The translations under genes were made by a program, and so were the position numbers. This document shows, in pieces, positions 11,866 through 19,775 of a DNA stretch of 64,000 nt. Numbering within the stretch: the stretch's first letter is position 1; every line of letters begins with the position of its first letter. Under the pieces are notes generated by a model. That model searched no databases and was not told the DNA's origin. It was given only the letters and a program-made list of their open reading frames with translations. This DNA is from Pseudomonas sp. PDM04 (GTDB lineage Bacteria; Pseudomonadota; Gammaproteobacteria; Pseudomonadales; Pseudomonadaceae): positions 434,001 through 498,000 of the forward strand of contig NZ_JACVAI010000005.1 of assembly GCF_014851765.1 (NCBI RefSeq), given 5' to 3'.

Positions 11866-11964
11866 CTAAACGTCGCGCCGGGACGTTTCACAGGTACCAC
11901 TGGCGCCGCAGGCATAGGCGGCGAGCAAGCTGCACAAAAAGCTGTTGATGAACATGACAGGCAT
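11866..11964 (-). CDS. Possible small cysteine-containing peptide (32 aa)
   Basis: A short open frame starting MPVMFINSFL, or nine bases later at MFINSF. It has a hydrophobic stretch (FINSFLCSLLAAYACG) and three cysteines, ending SRRDV. Upstream AGGA is very close to the first ATG, so the ribosome site is weak. It looks like a small membrane or exported peptide but could be chance. I know of no function. Confidence 0.35.
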   Translation of the reverse strand: MPVMFINSFLCSLLAAYACGASGTCETSRRDV

Positions 11965-12062
11965 TCCTGATGAAGGGTAATGGCCTAATGATAGGGCTGC
12001 CTCGGACGTCTGACTGGTAGATTGTTTCGATGGGGGTCATAGCGCTAAAGTTGTATACAGTT

Positions 12063-12078
12063 TATGACCCAGGTCATA
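12063..12078 (+). promoter_or_regulatory. FNR/ANR-like palindrome upstream of azurin
   Basis: TATGACCCAGGTCATA has perfect 7-base inverted arms around CA. The core TGAC-N4-GTCA resembles the FNR-family pattern TTGAT-N4-ATCAA. Azurin in P. aeruginosa is known to be under ANR control, so this is a plausible oxygen- or nitrate-responsive site about 80 bases before the azurin start. Confidence 0.5.
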
Positions 12079-12149
12079 GGAACTTGCCGGATTTTCAGGC
12101 AGTCTTCTGTCCATTCGAAATGTCGTTAACCATGCCTTGGAGATTCACC

Positions 12150-12596
12150 ATGTTTGCCAAACTTGTTGCGGTATCCCTGTTGACGCTGGCCAGCAGCCAA
12201 TTGATGGCTGCCGAGTGCAAGACCACCATCGACTCCACTGACCAAATGTCCTTCAGCACCAAGGCCATTGAGATCGACAAAAGCTGCAAGACCTTCACCG
12301 TTGAGCTGACCCACTCCGGCAGCCTGCCGAAAAACGTGATGGGCCATAACTGGGTGCTGAGCAAGGAAGCGGACATGCAGCCGATCGCCACCGATGGCCT
12401 GGGCGCCGGGATTGACAAGAACTACCTGAAAGACGGCGACACCCGCATCATCGCCCACACCAAGATCATCGGCGCCAAGGAAACCGACTCGGTGACCTTC
12501 GACGTATCGAAACTGGACGCGGCCGAGAAATACGGCTTCTTCTGCTCGTTCCCGGGCCACATCTCGATGATGAAAGGCACGGTGACCCTGAAGTAA
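12150..12596 (+). CDS. azu: Azurin, periplasmic blue copper protein
   Basis: Azurin is a type-1 copper electron carrier of the periplasm, linked to denitrification and redox stress. The 148-residue precursor has a 20-residue signal peptide (cleavage after QLMA) and a 128-residue mature protein beginning AECKTT, exactly the family length. Copper ligands are all present: G45 and H46 (MGHNW), and the C112, H117, M121 cluster in FFCSFPGHISMMKG; the C3-C26 disulfide pair is also there. The ATG at 12150 was chosen because the signal peptide starts there; the frame extends further upstream without reason. An FNR-like palindrome precedes it. Confidence 0.97.
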   Translation: MFAKLVAVSLLTLASSQLMAAECKTTIDSTDQMSFSTKAIEIDKSCKTFTVELTHSGSLPKNVMGHNWVLSKEADMQPIATDGLGAGIDKNYLKDGDTRIIAHTKIIGAKETDSVTFDVSKLDAAEKYGFFCSFPGHISMMKGTVTLK

Positions 12597-12598
12597 TC

Positions 12599-12620
12599 GA
12601 CGCCCGGGCCGCTGGGCGTC
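12599..12620. terminator. Hairpin between azurin and the convergent small gene
   Basis: GACGCCC and GGGCGTC pair around an 8-base loop, two bases after the azurin stop. No T run follows, so it may be a weak or Rho-assisted terminator. Confidence 0.4.
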
Positions 12621-12967
12621 TAGTTCAAGGCCTCTATTGAAAGGGGGTCTTGCAGGTCGATTGAGAATCCGATCGAACGGGTTCTCAATCGCTGCTCTTC
12701 CTCATCCAGAAAATGCTTCTGACGGGTGTCGGCCGGTTGCGTGCCGTCGCTCCGTGCGCCCGAGGGTCTGCAATGCAGCATTTGCGACGCCTCCGGAGTT
12801 TCCTCCGCTTGCCAGGCGCAGCTCGTCGCGCCCTTCAATGAAAAAAAGTCCGGCAGTAGCCTGTCTTGCGATCCGGCTGACTGTGGTTGGGCGAAGGCCT
12901 GCTGCTGGCTGACGATCATCAGCAACACAATGGCTGCTTTGCGAATGGCAAATAATCGAGATCTCAT
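12620..12967 (-). CDS. Small exported protein of unknown function
   Basis: A 115-residue protein with a clear signal peptide: a basic start (MRSRLFAIRKAA), a hydrophobic core and a likely cleavage after QQAFA, giving a mature protein of about 90 residues. The mature part has two cysteines (SCAW and LHCRP) that could form a disulfide. GGAA lies about eight bases before the ATG. I do not recognise a domain. It is convergent with azurin and lies downstream of nadE on the same strand, separated by a REP, so it is probably its own unit. Confidence 0.7.
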   Translation of the reverse strand: MRSRLFAIRKAAIVLLMIVSQQQAFAQPQSAGSQDRLLPDFFSLKGATSCAWQAEETPEASQMLHCRPSGARSDGTQPADTRQKHFLDEEEQRLRTRSIGFSIDLQDPLSIEALN

Positions 12968-13112
12968 GGGGGCGTTCCGGCGAGGGGCGGTGCCCGAATG
13001 TGCATCGCCGCTTGCGTCGCCTCAATGGGTATCCATTGCTTTCAGAAACGCCTTACATCGTTCTCAGTTTTGCCTGACCTTACTTCATCAATAAGTGAGC
13101 AACACAGGCCCC

Positions 13113-13140
13113 TGTGGGAGCGAGCCTGCTCGCGATGGCG
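13113..13140. repeat. Single REP element
   Basis: One intact core, TGTGGGAGCGAGCCTGCTCG followed by CGATGGCG, just after the nadE stop. Confidence 0.7.
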
Positions 13141-13159
13141 TCAGCTCAGGCGCCAACAA

Positions 13160-13987
13160 TCACGGCGCGAACGGCATCACGCGCTTGTGATGGGTCTTGC
13201 GGTAGGTGTCGCAGATGATCCTGAACGCCTCTTCACGCACCGGCTCGCCGTGCAGGAACGCATCGATCTCGGCGTAGGTCACGCCGTGGGAGGCCTCGTC
13301 CGGCTTGCCCGGCGCCAGGTCTTCAAGGTCCGCCGTGGGGATTTTTTCCACCAGCGACTCCGGCGCGCCGAAGCTGCGGGCGATGGCCCGGACCTGGTTT
13401 TTCACCAGACCGCTCAACGGTGCGAGGTCACAGGCGCCGTCACCGAACTTGGTGAAGAACCCCATGACGGCCTCGGCGGCGTGGTCGGTGCCGATCACCA
13501 GGCCGTGGGCCGCGCCGGCGATGGTGTATTGGGCGACCATGCGCATCCGCGCCTTGGTATTGCCCAGGACGAAATCCACCGAGACCGCCGCTTTGCCTTC
13601 GAAGGCCGCCACTTCACTGGCCAGGGATTTGACCGCCGGGCCGATGTTCACGGTGTGACGCTCGTCCGGAGCGATGAAGTCCACCGATGCCTGGGCGTCG
13701 TGCTCATCGAACTGGGTTTCGTACGGCAGGCGCACGGCGATGAACCGGTAGCGTTCATCCCCGGTGCTGGCGCGCAGTTCACGCATGGCGCGCTGGGCCA
13801 GCAGGCCGGCGGTCAGGGAATCGACACCGCCGCTGATGCCGAGCACCAGGGTCTTGAGCCCGGAGTTGACCAGGCAATCCTGAATGAAACCGATGCGCCG
13901 GGCGACCTCTGCCTCAAGGGCGGCCTGGTCGGCAAATGGCGGTTGAACCTTGAGCTGCTCAGCAATCTCACGCTGTACGGCTTGCAT
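13160..13987 (-). CDS. nadE: Ammonia-dependent NAD+ synthetase
   Basis: NadE makes NAD+ from deamido-NAD, ATP and ammonia, the last step of NAD synthesis. The 275-residue protein has the PP-loop SGGVDS at residues 52-57 and the family motifs GTDHAAEAVMGFFTKFGDG and KVPTADL-like KIPTADLEDL. Its length fits the short, glutaminase-less E. coli type, which uses free ammonia. The ATG at 13987 has a good AAGGAGTG upstream; the longer frame reading into pncB was rejected. It starts four bases after the pncB stop and shares its operon, so nicotinate is salvaged directly to NAD. Confidence 0.95.
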   Translation of the reverse strand: MQAVQREIAEQLKVQPPFADQAALEAEVARRIGFIQDCLVNSGLKTLVLGISGGVDSLTAGLLAQRAMRELRASTGDERYRFIAVRLPYETQFDEHDAQASVDFIAPDERHTVNIGPAVKSLASEVAAFEGKAAVSVDFVLGNTKARMRMVAQYTIAGAAHGLVIGTDHAAEAVMGFFTKFGDGACDLAPLSGLVKNQVRAIARSFGAPESLVEKIPTADLEDLAPGKPDEASHGVTYAEIDAFLHGEPVREEAFRIICDTYRKTHHKRVMPFAP

Positions 13988-13991
13988 GAAT

Positions 13992-15218
13992 TCACTCCTT
14001 GCTTGGTGTGCTGGAAAGGGCGGCAGGGACTTTGAACACGTGTCGCAAATAGGCGACGAAATTCGGGTCTTTGCAGTGGGTCTTGCCGGGCTCGTCGGAG
14101 ATCTTCGCCACCGGTTGGCCATTGCAGGCGGCCATTTTAAGCACGATGCTCATCGGTTCAACACCCGGGATATCGCACGTCAGGTGGGTGCCGATGCCGA
14201 AGCTGACATTGATCCGACCGCGCAGGGCACGAAATATTTCGAGCGACTTGGGCAGTGTCAGGCTGTCGGAGAACGTCAGGGTCTTGCTCATCGGGTCGAT
14301 GCCGAGCTTTTGATAGTGGGCGATCGCCTTCTCCGCCCAGATCACCGGGTCCCCGGAGTCATGGCGCAGACCGTCGAAGAGCTTGGCGAAGTACAGGTCG
14401 AAGTCGTTGAGGAAGGCATCCATGGTGATGCAATCGGTCAGGGCGATGCCCAGCAGGCCGCGGTACTCGCGAACCCAGCAATCGAGGGCGGCGCTCTGGC
14501 TGTCGATCAGTCGTGGGCCGAGTTGCTGGTGCGCCATGATCCATTCGTGAGCCATGGTGCCCAGTGGCTTCATGTCCAGTTCCCGGGACAGATGCACGTT
14601 GCTGGTGCCGACGAATCGCCCGGGGAAATCGTGCTTGAGCACGTTCACCACTTCTTCCTGCACCCGGTATGAAAAGCGCCGGCGGGTGCCAAAGTCGGCA
14701 ACCTGCAGCTCGGACAGTTCATCGCTGCCGGCGTTGGCCTCCAGCCAGTCGAACTTGCGATAAAGCTGCTCGCGGGCCTGTTCCAGCACGACATCGCGGT
14801 AGCGATAGCGGTTGCGCACTTCGCTGACGATGGACAGCAGCGGCACTTCGAACAGAATCACGTGCAACCACGGGCCGCGCAGCCGGATAAACAGCTCGTC
14901 GTTTTCGATCCCGGTGTGGACGTAGCGCAGGTTGAAGCGGAACAGCCCGAGAAAGCGCAGGAAATCCGGCTTCATGAAACTGATGCGTTCCATGAACCCC
15001 AACTGGTCGGCACTCAGGCTCAACTCGGCCAGGCGTTCGATCTGGAAGCGGATTTCCGCCAGGTAAGGGCGCAGGTCTTCACTGTTGCGGCAACGAAACT
15101 CCCATTCGACTTCCACGTTCGGGTAGTTGTGCAGCACCGCCTGCATCATCGTCAGTTTGTAGAAGTCGGTGTCGAGCAGGTTCTGCACGATGCGATCGGC
15201 AAATACGCTCTCGCTCAT
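13992..15218 (-). CDS. pncB: Nicotinate phosphoribosyltransferase
   Basis: PncB converts nicotinate and PRPP to nicotinate mononucleotide with ATP hydrolysis, the entry step of the Preiss-Handler salvage route. The 408-residue protein begins MSESVFADRIVQNLLDTDFYKLTM, a typical family start with the YKLTM motif. Further family sequences include FGTRRRFS, FVGTSNVHLS, the DSGDP motif and FGIGTHLTCD. The start at 15218 has GGAG nine bases upstream; a start 15 bases earlier is also open but lacks support. It is upstream of nadE in a two-gene operon. A long REP inverted repeat lies before it. Confidence 0.95.
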   Translation of the reverse strand: MSESVFADRIVQNLLDTDFYKLTMMQAVLHNYPNVEVEWEFRCRNSEDLRPYLAEIRFQIERLAELSLSADQLGFMERISFMKPDFLRFLGLFRFNLRYVHTGIENDELFIRLRGPWLHVILFEVPLLSIVSEVRNRYRYRDVVLEQAREQLYRKFDWLEANAGSDELSELQVADFGTRRRFSYRVQEEVVNVLKHDFPGRFVGTSNVHLSRELDMKPLGTMAHEWIMAHQQLGPRLIDSQSAALDCWVREYRGLLGIALTDCITMDAFLNDFDLYFAKLFDGLRHDSGDPVIWAEKAIAHYQKLGIDPMSKTLTFSDSLTLPKSLEIFRALRGRINVSFGIGTHLTCDIPGVEPMSIVLKMAACNGQPVAKISDEPGKTHCKDPNFVAYLRHVFKVPAALSSTPSKE

Positions 15219-15302
15219 AACGGGGTTCTCCACATTGAATACGCATAGTGGCGCATATCGGTGGCGGCAATTACCAGCAATTTCTCAGGTGGCTGCGATC
15301 CT

Positions 15303-15392
15303 TGTGGGAGCGGGCTTGCTCGCGAAAGCGGTATGTCAGTGGACATCAATGTTGGATGACATATCGCTTTCGCGAGCAAGCCCGCTCCCACA
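15303..15392. repeat. REP doublet forming a long hairpin
   Basis: Two nearly perfect inverted copies: TGTGGGAGCGGGCTTGCTCG continues through CGAAAGCG, and is mirrored at 15365-15392. About 30 bases pair on each side. It sits between pncB and the 3' end of the lysR gene. Confidence 0.85.
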
Positions 15393-15407
15393 GGGATTGA
15401 GCAAGCC

Positions 15408-16310
15408 TCAAGTTATGGGGCTGTCGATCTGCTCCAGCATCCACTGCACGAAATCCCGCACCTTGGGCACTTCCGCCGAATGCTCCGGGTACGCCAGGTA
15501 ATAGGCGTCAGAACTGGGCATCGCATGCTGCCAGGGAATGACCAGTTTGCCGTCGGCCAATTCCTCTTCCACCAGAAACCGTGGCAACAGTGCCACGCCG
15601 CAGCCGACCTGGGCGGCGCGGATGCACATGTAGAAGGTTTCGAAGCGCGGACCGTGGTAGCTGTGTTCGGTGTGGTAGCCCTGGCTGTCGAACCAGTCGT
15701 GCCACGCCTGGGGCCGGGAGGCGTTTTGCAGCAGGACCAGTTCCGTGAGCTGGGTGGGGTCGGTGAAGGGTTTGGTCGGCAGACTGGCCGGCGAGCACAC
15801 CGGCACCAGCTCTTCGCCGAACAGTTTCAGGCATTCGCTGCGCGGCCGTGAGCCCTGGCCGAAATAGAACGCCAGGTCGCTGCGGCCTTGCAGCAGGTCA
15901 TCGGCTTCCTGTTCGCTGCACAGGTCCAGGTGGATCGACGGGTGCCGCAAGCGCCAGCCTTTCAGGCGGGGCACCAGCCAGCGGGCGCCGAAGGTCGGTG
16001 GGGTCGAGACGCGCAGGACCTCGGTTTCGCCGCCGTAGGAACGCAGGTAATGCGTCGACATTTCGACCTGGGTGAGGATTTTTCGGACCTCTACCAGGTA
16101 CAGATCACCGGCCGGGGTCATTTGCAGACGCCGGCGTACCCGGCGGAACAGCAGGTGTTGCAACAACTCTTCCAGTTGTGCGACCTGTTTGCTGACCGCG
16201 CTCTGGGTCAGGTTCAGCTCTTCGGCGGCCCGTGTGAAGCTCAAATGCCGGGTCACAGCCTCGAAACACTGGAGGGCGGTGATCGACGGCAGGTAGCGTT
16301 TATTCAGCAT
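15408..16310 (-). CDS. LysR-type regulator, likely of the ama genes
   Basis: A 300-residue LysR-family regulator. The N-terminal winged helix-turn-helix covers residues about 5-65 (LPSITALQCFEAV, then RAAEELNLTQSAVSKQV) and the GcvA-like effector-binding domain follows. It resembles GcvA-type members in the start of the domain. The ATG at 16310 was chosen over 16346 because family members begin a few residues before LPS. It is divergent from amaB, with 174 bases between, the usual arrangement for a LysR protein and its target. In P. putida a LysR gene (PP_5259) sits beside the ama genes. Regulation of ama is inferred, not shown. Confidence 0.88.
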   Translation of the reverse strand: MLNKRYLPSITALQCFEAVTRHLSFTRAAEELNLTQSAVSKQVAQLEELLQHLLFRRVRRRLQMTPAGDLYLVEVRKILTQVEMSTHYLRSYGGETEVLRVSTPPTFGARWLVPRLKGWRLRHPSIHLDLCSEQEADDLLQGRSDLAFYFGQGSRPRSECLKLFGEELVPVCSPASLPTKPFTDPTQLTELVLLQNASRPQAWHDWFDSQGYHTEHSYHGPRFETFYMCIRAAQVGCGVALLPRFLVEEELADGKLVIPWQHAMPSSDAYYLAYPEHSAEVPKVRDFVQWMLEQIDSPIT

Positions 16311-16484
16311 GGCGTGTCCTATTTCCGGATTCTTTCTGACCAGCAATTCGCAGCATGAATAAACGGAATGATATCTCTCTTAAAGGTCGTTTGTTGGGTA
16401 ACCTTCGGCGAGCTAAAACTACAGGCCTGATCAGTCGAGAAATTCCGGCTGCACGTTTCCTGTTTTTTGCTTGAGGAGTGACCC

Positions 16485-17975
16485 ATGGTTGCCGCATTGC
16501 TTGATCGTCTTGGTGTAAACCCGGCCCTGTACCAGAACGGCAAAGTGCCGGTGCATTCGCCGATCGATGGCAGCCGGATCGGCGCCGTGAACTGGGAGGG
16601 CGCCGCTGAGGTCGAGCAGCACATCAGTCGTGCAGATCATGCGTTCGAACTGTGGCGCAAGGTTCCGGCCCCACGCCGTGGCGAGCTGGTGCGGCAATTT
16701 GGCGAGGTCCTGCGCGAGTACAAGGCCGACCTGGGCGAGCTGGTGTCGTGGGAAGCCGGCAAGATCACCCAGGAAGGCCTGGGCGAAGTTCAGGAAATGA
16801 TCGACATCTGCGATTTCGCCGTCGGCCTGTCCCGCCAGTTGTACGGTCTGACCATCGCTTCCGAGCGTCCTGGCCACCACATGCGCGAAACCTGGCACCC
16901 GCTGGGCGTCGTCGGCGTGATCAGCGCATTCAACTTCCCGGTGGCGGTCTGGGCCTGGAACACCACGCTGGCGCTGGTCTGCGGCAACCCGGTGATCTGG
17001 AAGCCGTCGGAGAAAACCCCGCTGACCGCCCTGGCCTGCCAGGCACTGTTCGAGCGCGTGCTGAAAAACTTCAGCGACGCTCCGCCACACCTCAGCCAGG
17101 TCATCATCGGTGGCCGCGACGCCGGCGAAGCCCTGGTCGACGATCCGCGCGTGGCGCTGGTCAGCGCCACCGGCAGCACGCGCATGGGGCGTGAAGTGGC
17201 GCCGAAGATCGCCGCACGCTTTGCCCGCAGCATCCTGGAACTGGGCGGCAACAACGCCATGATCCTCGGCCCGAGCGCCGACCTGGACATGGCCGTTCGC
17301 GCGATTCTGTTCAGCGCCGTCGGCACCGCCGGCCAGCGTTGCACCACCCTGCGTCGCCTGATCGCCCACGAATCGGTGAAGGAAGAAATCGTCACCCGTC
17401 TGAAAGCCGCCTATGCCAAAGTGCGCATCGGCAATCCACTGGAAGGCAACCTGATCGGTCCGCTGATCGACAAGCACAGCTTCGACAACATGCAGGACGC
17501 GCTGGAACAGGCGTTGAGCGAAGGCGGCCGCGTTTTCGGCGGCAAGCGCCAGCTCGAAGACCAGTACCCGAACGCTTACTACGTTTCGCCGGCGATCGTT
17601 GAAATGCCGGAACAGAGCGATGTGGTCCGCCACGAGACCTTCGCGCCAATCCTGTATGTGATCGGCTACAACGACTTCGACGAAGCCCTGCACCTGAACA
17701 ACGCCGTGCCACAAGGCCTGTCCTCGTGCATCTTCACCACCGACGTGCGTGAAGCCGAGAAATTCATGTCGGCGGTGGGCAGCGACTGCGGCATCGCCAA
17801 CGTCAACATCGGCCCTAGCGGCGCGGAAATCGGCGGTGCGTTTGGTGGCGAGAAAGAAACCGGCGGTGGTCGCGAATCCGGCTCCGACGCCTGGCGCGCC
17901 TACATGCGCCGTCAGACCAACACCGTGAACTACTCGCTGGAATTGCCGTTGGCGCAGGGCATCACGTTCGACTGA
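16485..17975 (+). CDS. amaB: Aminoadipate-semialdehyde / piperideine-6-carboxylate dehydrogenase
   Basis: An ALDH7-type aldehyde dehydrogenase of 496 residues. In P. putida, AmaB oxidises alpha-aminoadipate semialdehyde (in equilibrium with piperideine-6-carboxylate) to 2-aminoadipate in D-lysine and pipecolate breakdown. The general base E252 (LELGGNNA) and catalytic C286 (GTAGQRCTT) are present, as is the cofactor-binding motif SATGSTRMGREV. It begins with a strong GAGGAG ribosome site. amaA follows downstream after a REP doublet and a LysR gene is divergent upstream, which matches the ama locus and supports the assignment. Confidence 0.93.
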   Translation: MVAALLDRLGVNPALYQNGKVPVHSPIDGSRIGAVNWEGAAEVEQHISRADHAFELWRKVPAPRRGELVRQFGEVLREYKADLGELVSWEAGKITQEGLGEVQEMIDICDFAVGLSRQLYGLTIASERPGHHMRETWHPLGVVGVISAFNFPVAVWAWNTTLALVCGNPVIWKPSEKTPLTALACQALFERVLKNFSDAPPHLSQVIIGGRDAGEALVDDPRVALVSATGSTRMGREVAPKIAARFARSILELGGNNAMILGPSADLDMAVRAILFSAVGTAGQRCTTLRRLIAHESVKEEIVTRLKAAYAKVRIGNPLEGNLIGPLIDKHSFDNMQDALEQALSEGGRVFGGKRQLEDQYPNAYYVSPAIVEMPEQSDVVRHETFAPILYVIGYNDFDEALHLNNAVPQGLSSCIFTTDVREAEKFMSAVGSDCGIANVNIGPSGAEIGGAFGGEKETGGGRESGSDAWRAYMRRQTNTVNYSLELPLAQGITFD

Positions 17976-17999
17976 ATCTCGAACCCGAGTGATATCCCC

Positions 18000-18088
18000 T
18001 GTGGGAGCGAGTCTGCTCGCGATAGCGATCTGTCAGTCACCTCTTTTTTGAATGTGACGACGCTATCGCGAGCAGGCTCGCTCCCACA
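18000..18088. repeat. REP doublet between amaB and amaA
   Basis: TGTGGGAGCGAGTCTGCTCG (extending through CGATAGCG) and its inverted copy end at 18088. It can form a long hairpin in the transcript between the two catabolic genes. Confidence 0.85.
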
Positions 18089-18136
18089 TTCAATAATGAA
18101 CACGTGTTTTTGTTGGGTTTCTGTTGGAGTCTGGCA

Positions 18137-19420
18137 ATGCCTTTACGCGAAGAATGCCTGTGGGAAAAACTGACGCCGCAAAGGCCTGACCAGGCGGCGC
18201 TCAAGGGCGACGTCACGGTTGATGTGTGCGTCATCGGTGCCGGCTTCACCGGCCTGTCGGCGGCGGTGCATCTGCTGGAGCAAGGCAAGACGGTCTGTGT
18301 GCTGGAAGCCCATCGGGCCGGCCATGGTGGTTCGGGGCGCAATGTCGGGCTGGTGAACGCCGGCATGTGGATTCCACCGGACGAGATCGAAGCCGGTTTT
18401 GGCGAAGCGGTCGGCAGTCAGCTCAATCGCATGCTGGGCGCGGCACCCGCGCTGGTGTTCAGCCTGGTGGACAAATACAACATCGATTGCCAGTTACGCC
18501 GTGAAGGTACGCTGCACATGGCGCACAACGCCCGTGGCGAAGCGGATCTGCGCAGTCGGGAGCGACAGTGGAAACGTCGCGGCGCCCCGGTCGAACTGTT
18601 GACCGGCCAGGCGTGCGAGCAAGCCACCGGGACGAAAAAGATCGCCGCCGCGCTGCTTGACCGGCGTGCTGGCACGATCAATCCGATGGCCTACACCACC
18701 GGTCTGGCCAAGGCGGCCGTGGGCCTTGGCGGTCAGTTGTTCGATCATTCACCCGTCACGCACCTGGAACGTCAGGGCCAACGCTGGTCGGTGCAGACGG
18801 CGCAGGGTTCGGTGCTTGCCGAGCAGGTGGTCATCGCGTCCAACGCCTACACCGAAGGCGACTGGACGCAGTTGCGGCGCAATTTTTTCCCCGGTTATTA
18901 CTATCAGGTGGCCTCCGTGCCGCTCACTGACGAGGCTGCGCAGCGCATTCTGCCGGGTGGCCAGGGCTCCTGGGACACCCGCCAGGTGCTCAGCAGCATT
19001 CGTCGGGACAAGGACGGTCGGTTGTTGCTCGGCAGCCTGGGCAATGGCAATCAGAAACCGACCTGGTTCCTCAAGGCCTGGGCCGATCGGGTCCAGCAGC
19101 ACTACTTCCCCTACCTCAAGCCGGTGGAGTGGGAATGCACCTGGACCGGTCGCATCGCCTTTACTCCCGATCACCTGATGCGCCTGTTCGAACCGGCGCC
19201 TGGGCTGGTGGCCGTCACCGGTTACAACGGGCGCGGTGTGACCACGGGCACGGTGGTCGGCAAGGCCTTCGCCGACTACCTGTGTAACGGAAATCCTCAG
19301 GCGTTGCCGATTCCTTTCGCGCCCATGCAGCCGGTGGCCGGGGTGGGTTTGCGCAGCTGTCTGTATGAGGCCGGATTTTCGCTGTATCACGCGGGCCAGT
19401 GCCTGCGCATCGTGATCTGA
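18137..19420 (+). CDS. amaA: FAD-dependent L-pipecolate oxidase
   Basis: A 427-residue FAD oxidoreductase of the DAO (glycine/D-amino acid oxidase) superfamily. In P. putida, AmaA oxidises L-pipecolate to piperideine-6-carboxylate, the substrate of the neighbouring AmaB. The dinucleotide-binding motif VIGAGFTGLSAAVHL is near residues 29-45, followed by the acidic residue ending beta-2 (VLEA). The C-terminal TGYNGRGVTTGTVVGK motif binds the flavin in this family. The ATG at 18137 has GGAG upstream; the frame starting at 18104 reads into the REP region and was rejected. Members are usually membrane-associated, giving electrons to the respiratory chain. Confidence 0.9.
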   Translation: MPLREECLWEKLTPQRPDQAALKGDVTVDVCVIGAGFTGLSAAVHLLEQGKTVCVLEAHRAGHGGSGRNVGLVNAGMWIPPDEIEAGFGEAVGSQLNRMLGAAPALVFSLVDKYNIDCQLRREGTLHMAHNARGEADLRSRERQWKRRGAPVELLTGQACEQATGTKKIAAALLDRRAGTINPMAYTTGLAKAAVGLGGQLFDHSPVTHLERQGQRWSVQTAQGSVLAEQVVIASNAYTEGDWTQLRRNFFPGYYYQVASVPLTDEAAQRILPGGQGSWDTRQVLSSIRRDKDGRLLLGSLGNGNQKPTWFLKAWADRVQQHYFPYLKPVEWECTWTGRIAFTPDHLMRLFEPAPGLVAVTGYNGRGVTTGTVVGKAFADYLCNGNPQALPIPFAPMQPVAGVGLRSCLYEAGFSLYHAGQCLRIVI

Positions 19421-19488
19421 ATGCTGAAATTCCCGGCGCTTTTCGGTGTAGCGACTAGCCTGTAATGGTGCGGGTTGTAGCAGTCCCC

Positions 19489-19503
19489 GCACCAGCAGTG
19501 TGC
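19489..19503 (+). promoter_or_regulatory. NtrC-type palindrome
   Basis: GCACCAGCAGTGTGC matches the nitrogen regulator pattern GCAC-N7-GTGC exactly. It lies about 225-240 bases upstream of the predicted transcription start, a normal enhancer distance for a sigma-54 promoter. Confidence 0.6.
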
Positions 19504-19702
19504 ACTTCGGTTACGTGCATTGTTACAGGCGGGTTGCACGCCGTTTGGGGTCGCGGTTGCAATGATGGCGCGGGCGGGTTGCGCCTATAGAAACAAACGG
19601 TTTCACCTTCCGCGGTTTAGACGGTTGCACGCCCAATGAAAATGGGAACGAAACAGTCGTAAAAACAATAAAGCAGCGACTTTTTTCAGAATAAAAAACC
19701 GA

Positions 19703-19718
19703 TGGCACGGCCCTTGCT
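19703..19718 (+). promoter_or_regulatory. Sigma-54 (-24/-12) promoter of the transporter operon
   Basis: TGGCACGGCCCTTGCT matches the sigma-54 consensus TGGCACG-N4-TTGCW without mismatch. The GG (19704-19705) and GC (19716-19717) are correctly 12 apart. Transcription should begin near 19729, 47 bases before the gene start. Confidence 0.8.
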
Positions 19719-19775
19719 CTGAGCATTCAGTGAAGTCGCAGTGCCAAATCAAAAAAAACCTTGGAGCACCACCTC

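Larger units (their letters stand above)
11807..12149. other. Intergenic region between the LOG gene and azurin
   Basis: A 343-base divergent region. It holds a possible 32-codon ORF on the minus strand (11866-11964) and an FNR/ANR-like palindrome (12063-12078) in front of azurin. Nothing else is supported. Confidence 0.6.
19421..19775 (+). other. Regulatory intergenic region before the amino acid transporter
   Basis: A 355-base region with no gene. It holds an NtrC-like palindrome (19489-19503), several GGTTGCACGCC-like repeats (near 19531, 19577 and 19622) and a sigma-54 promoter (19703-19718). The repeated GGTTGC elements, all in one orientation, could be binding sites for an activator. 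Confidence 0.65.
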
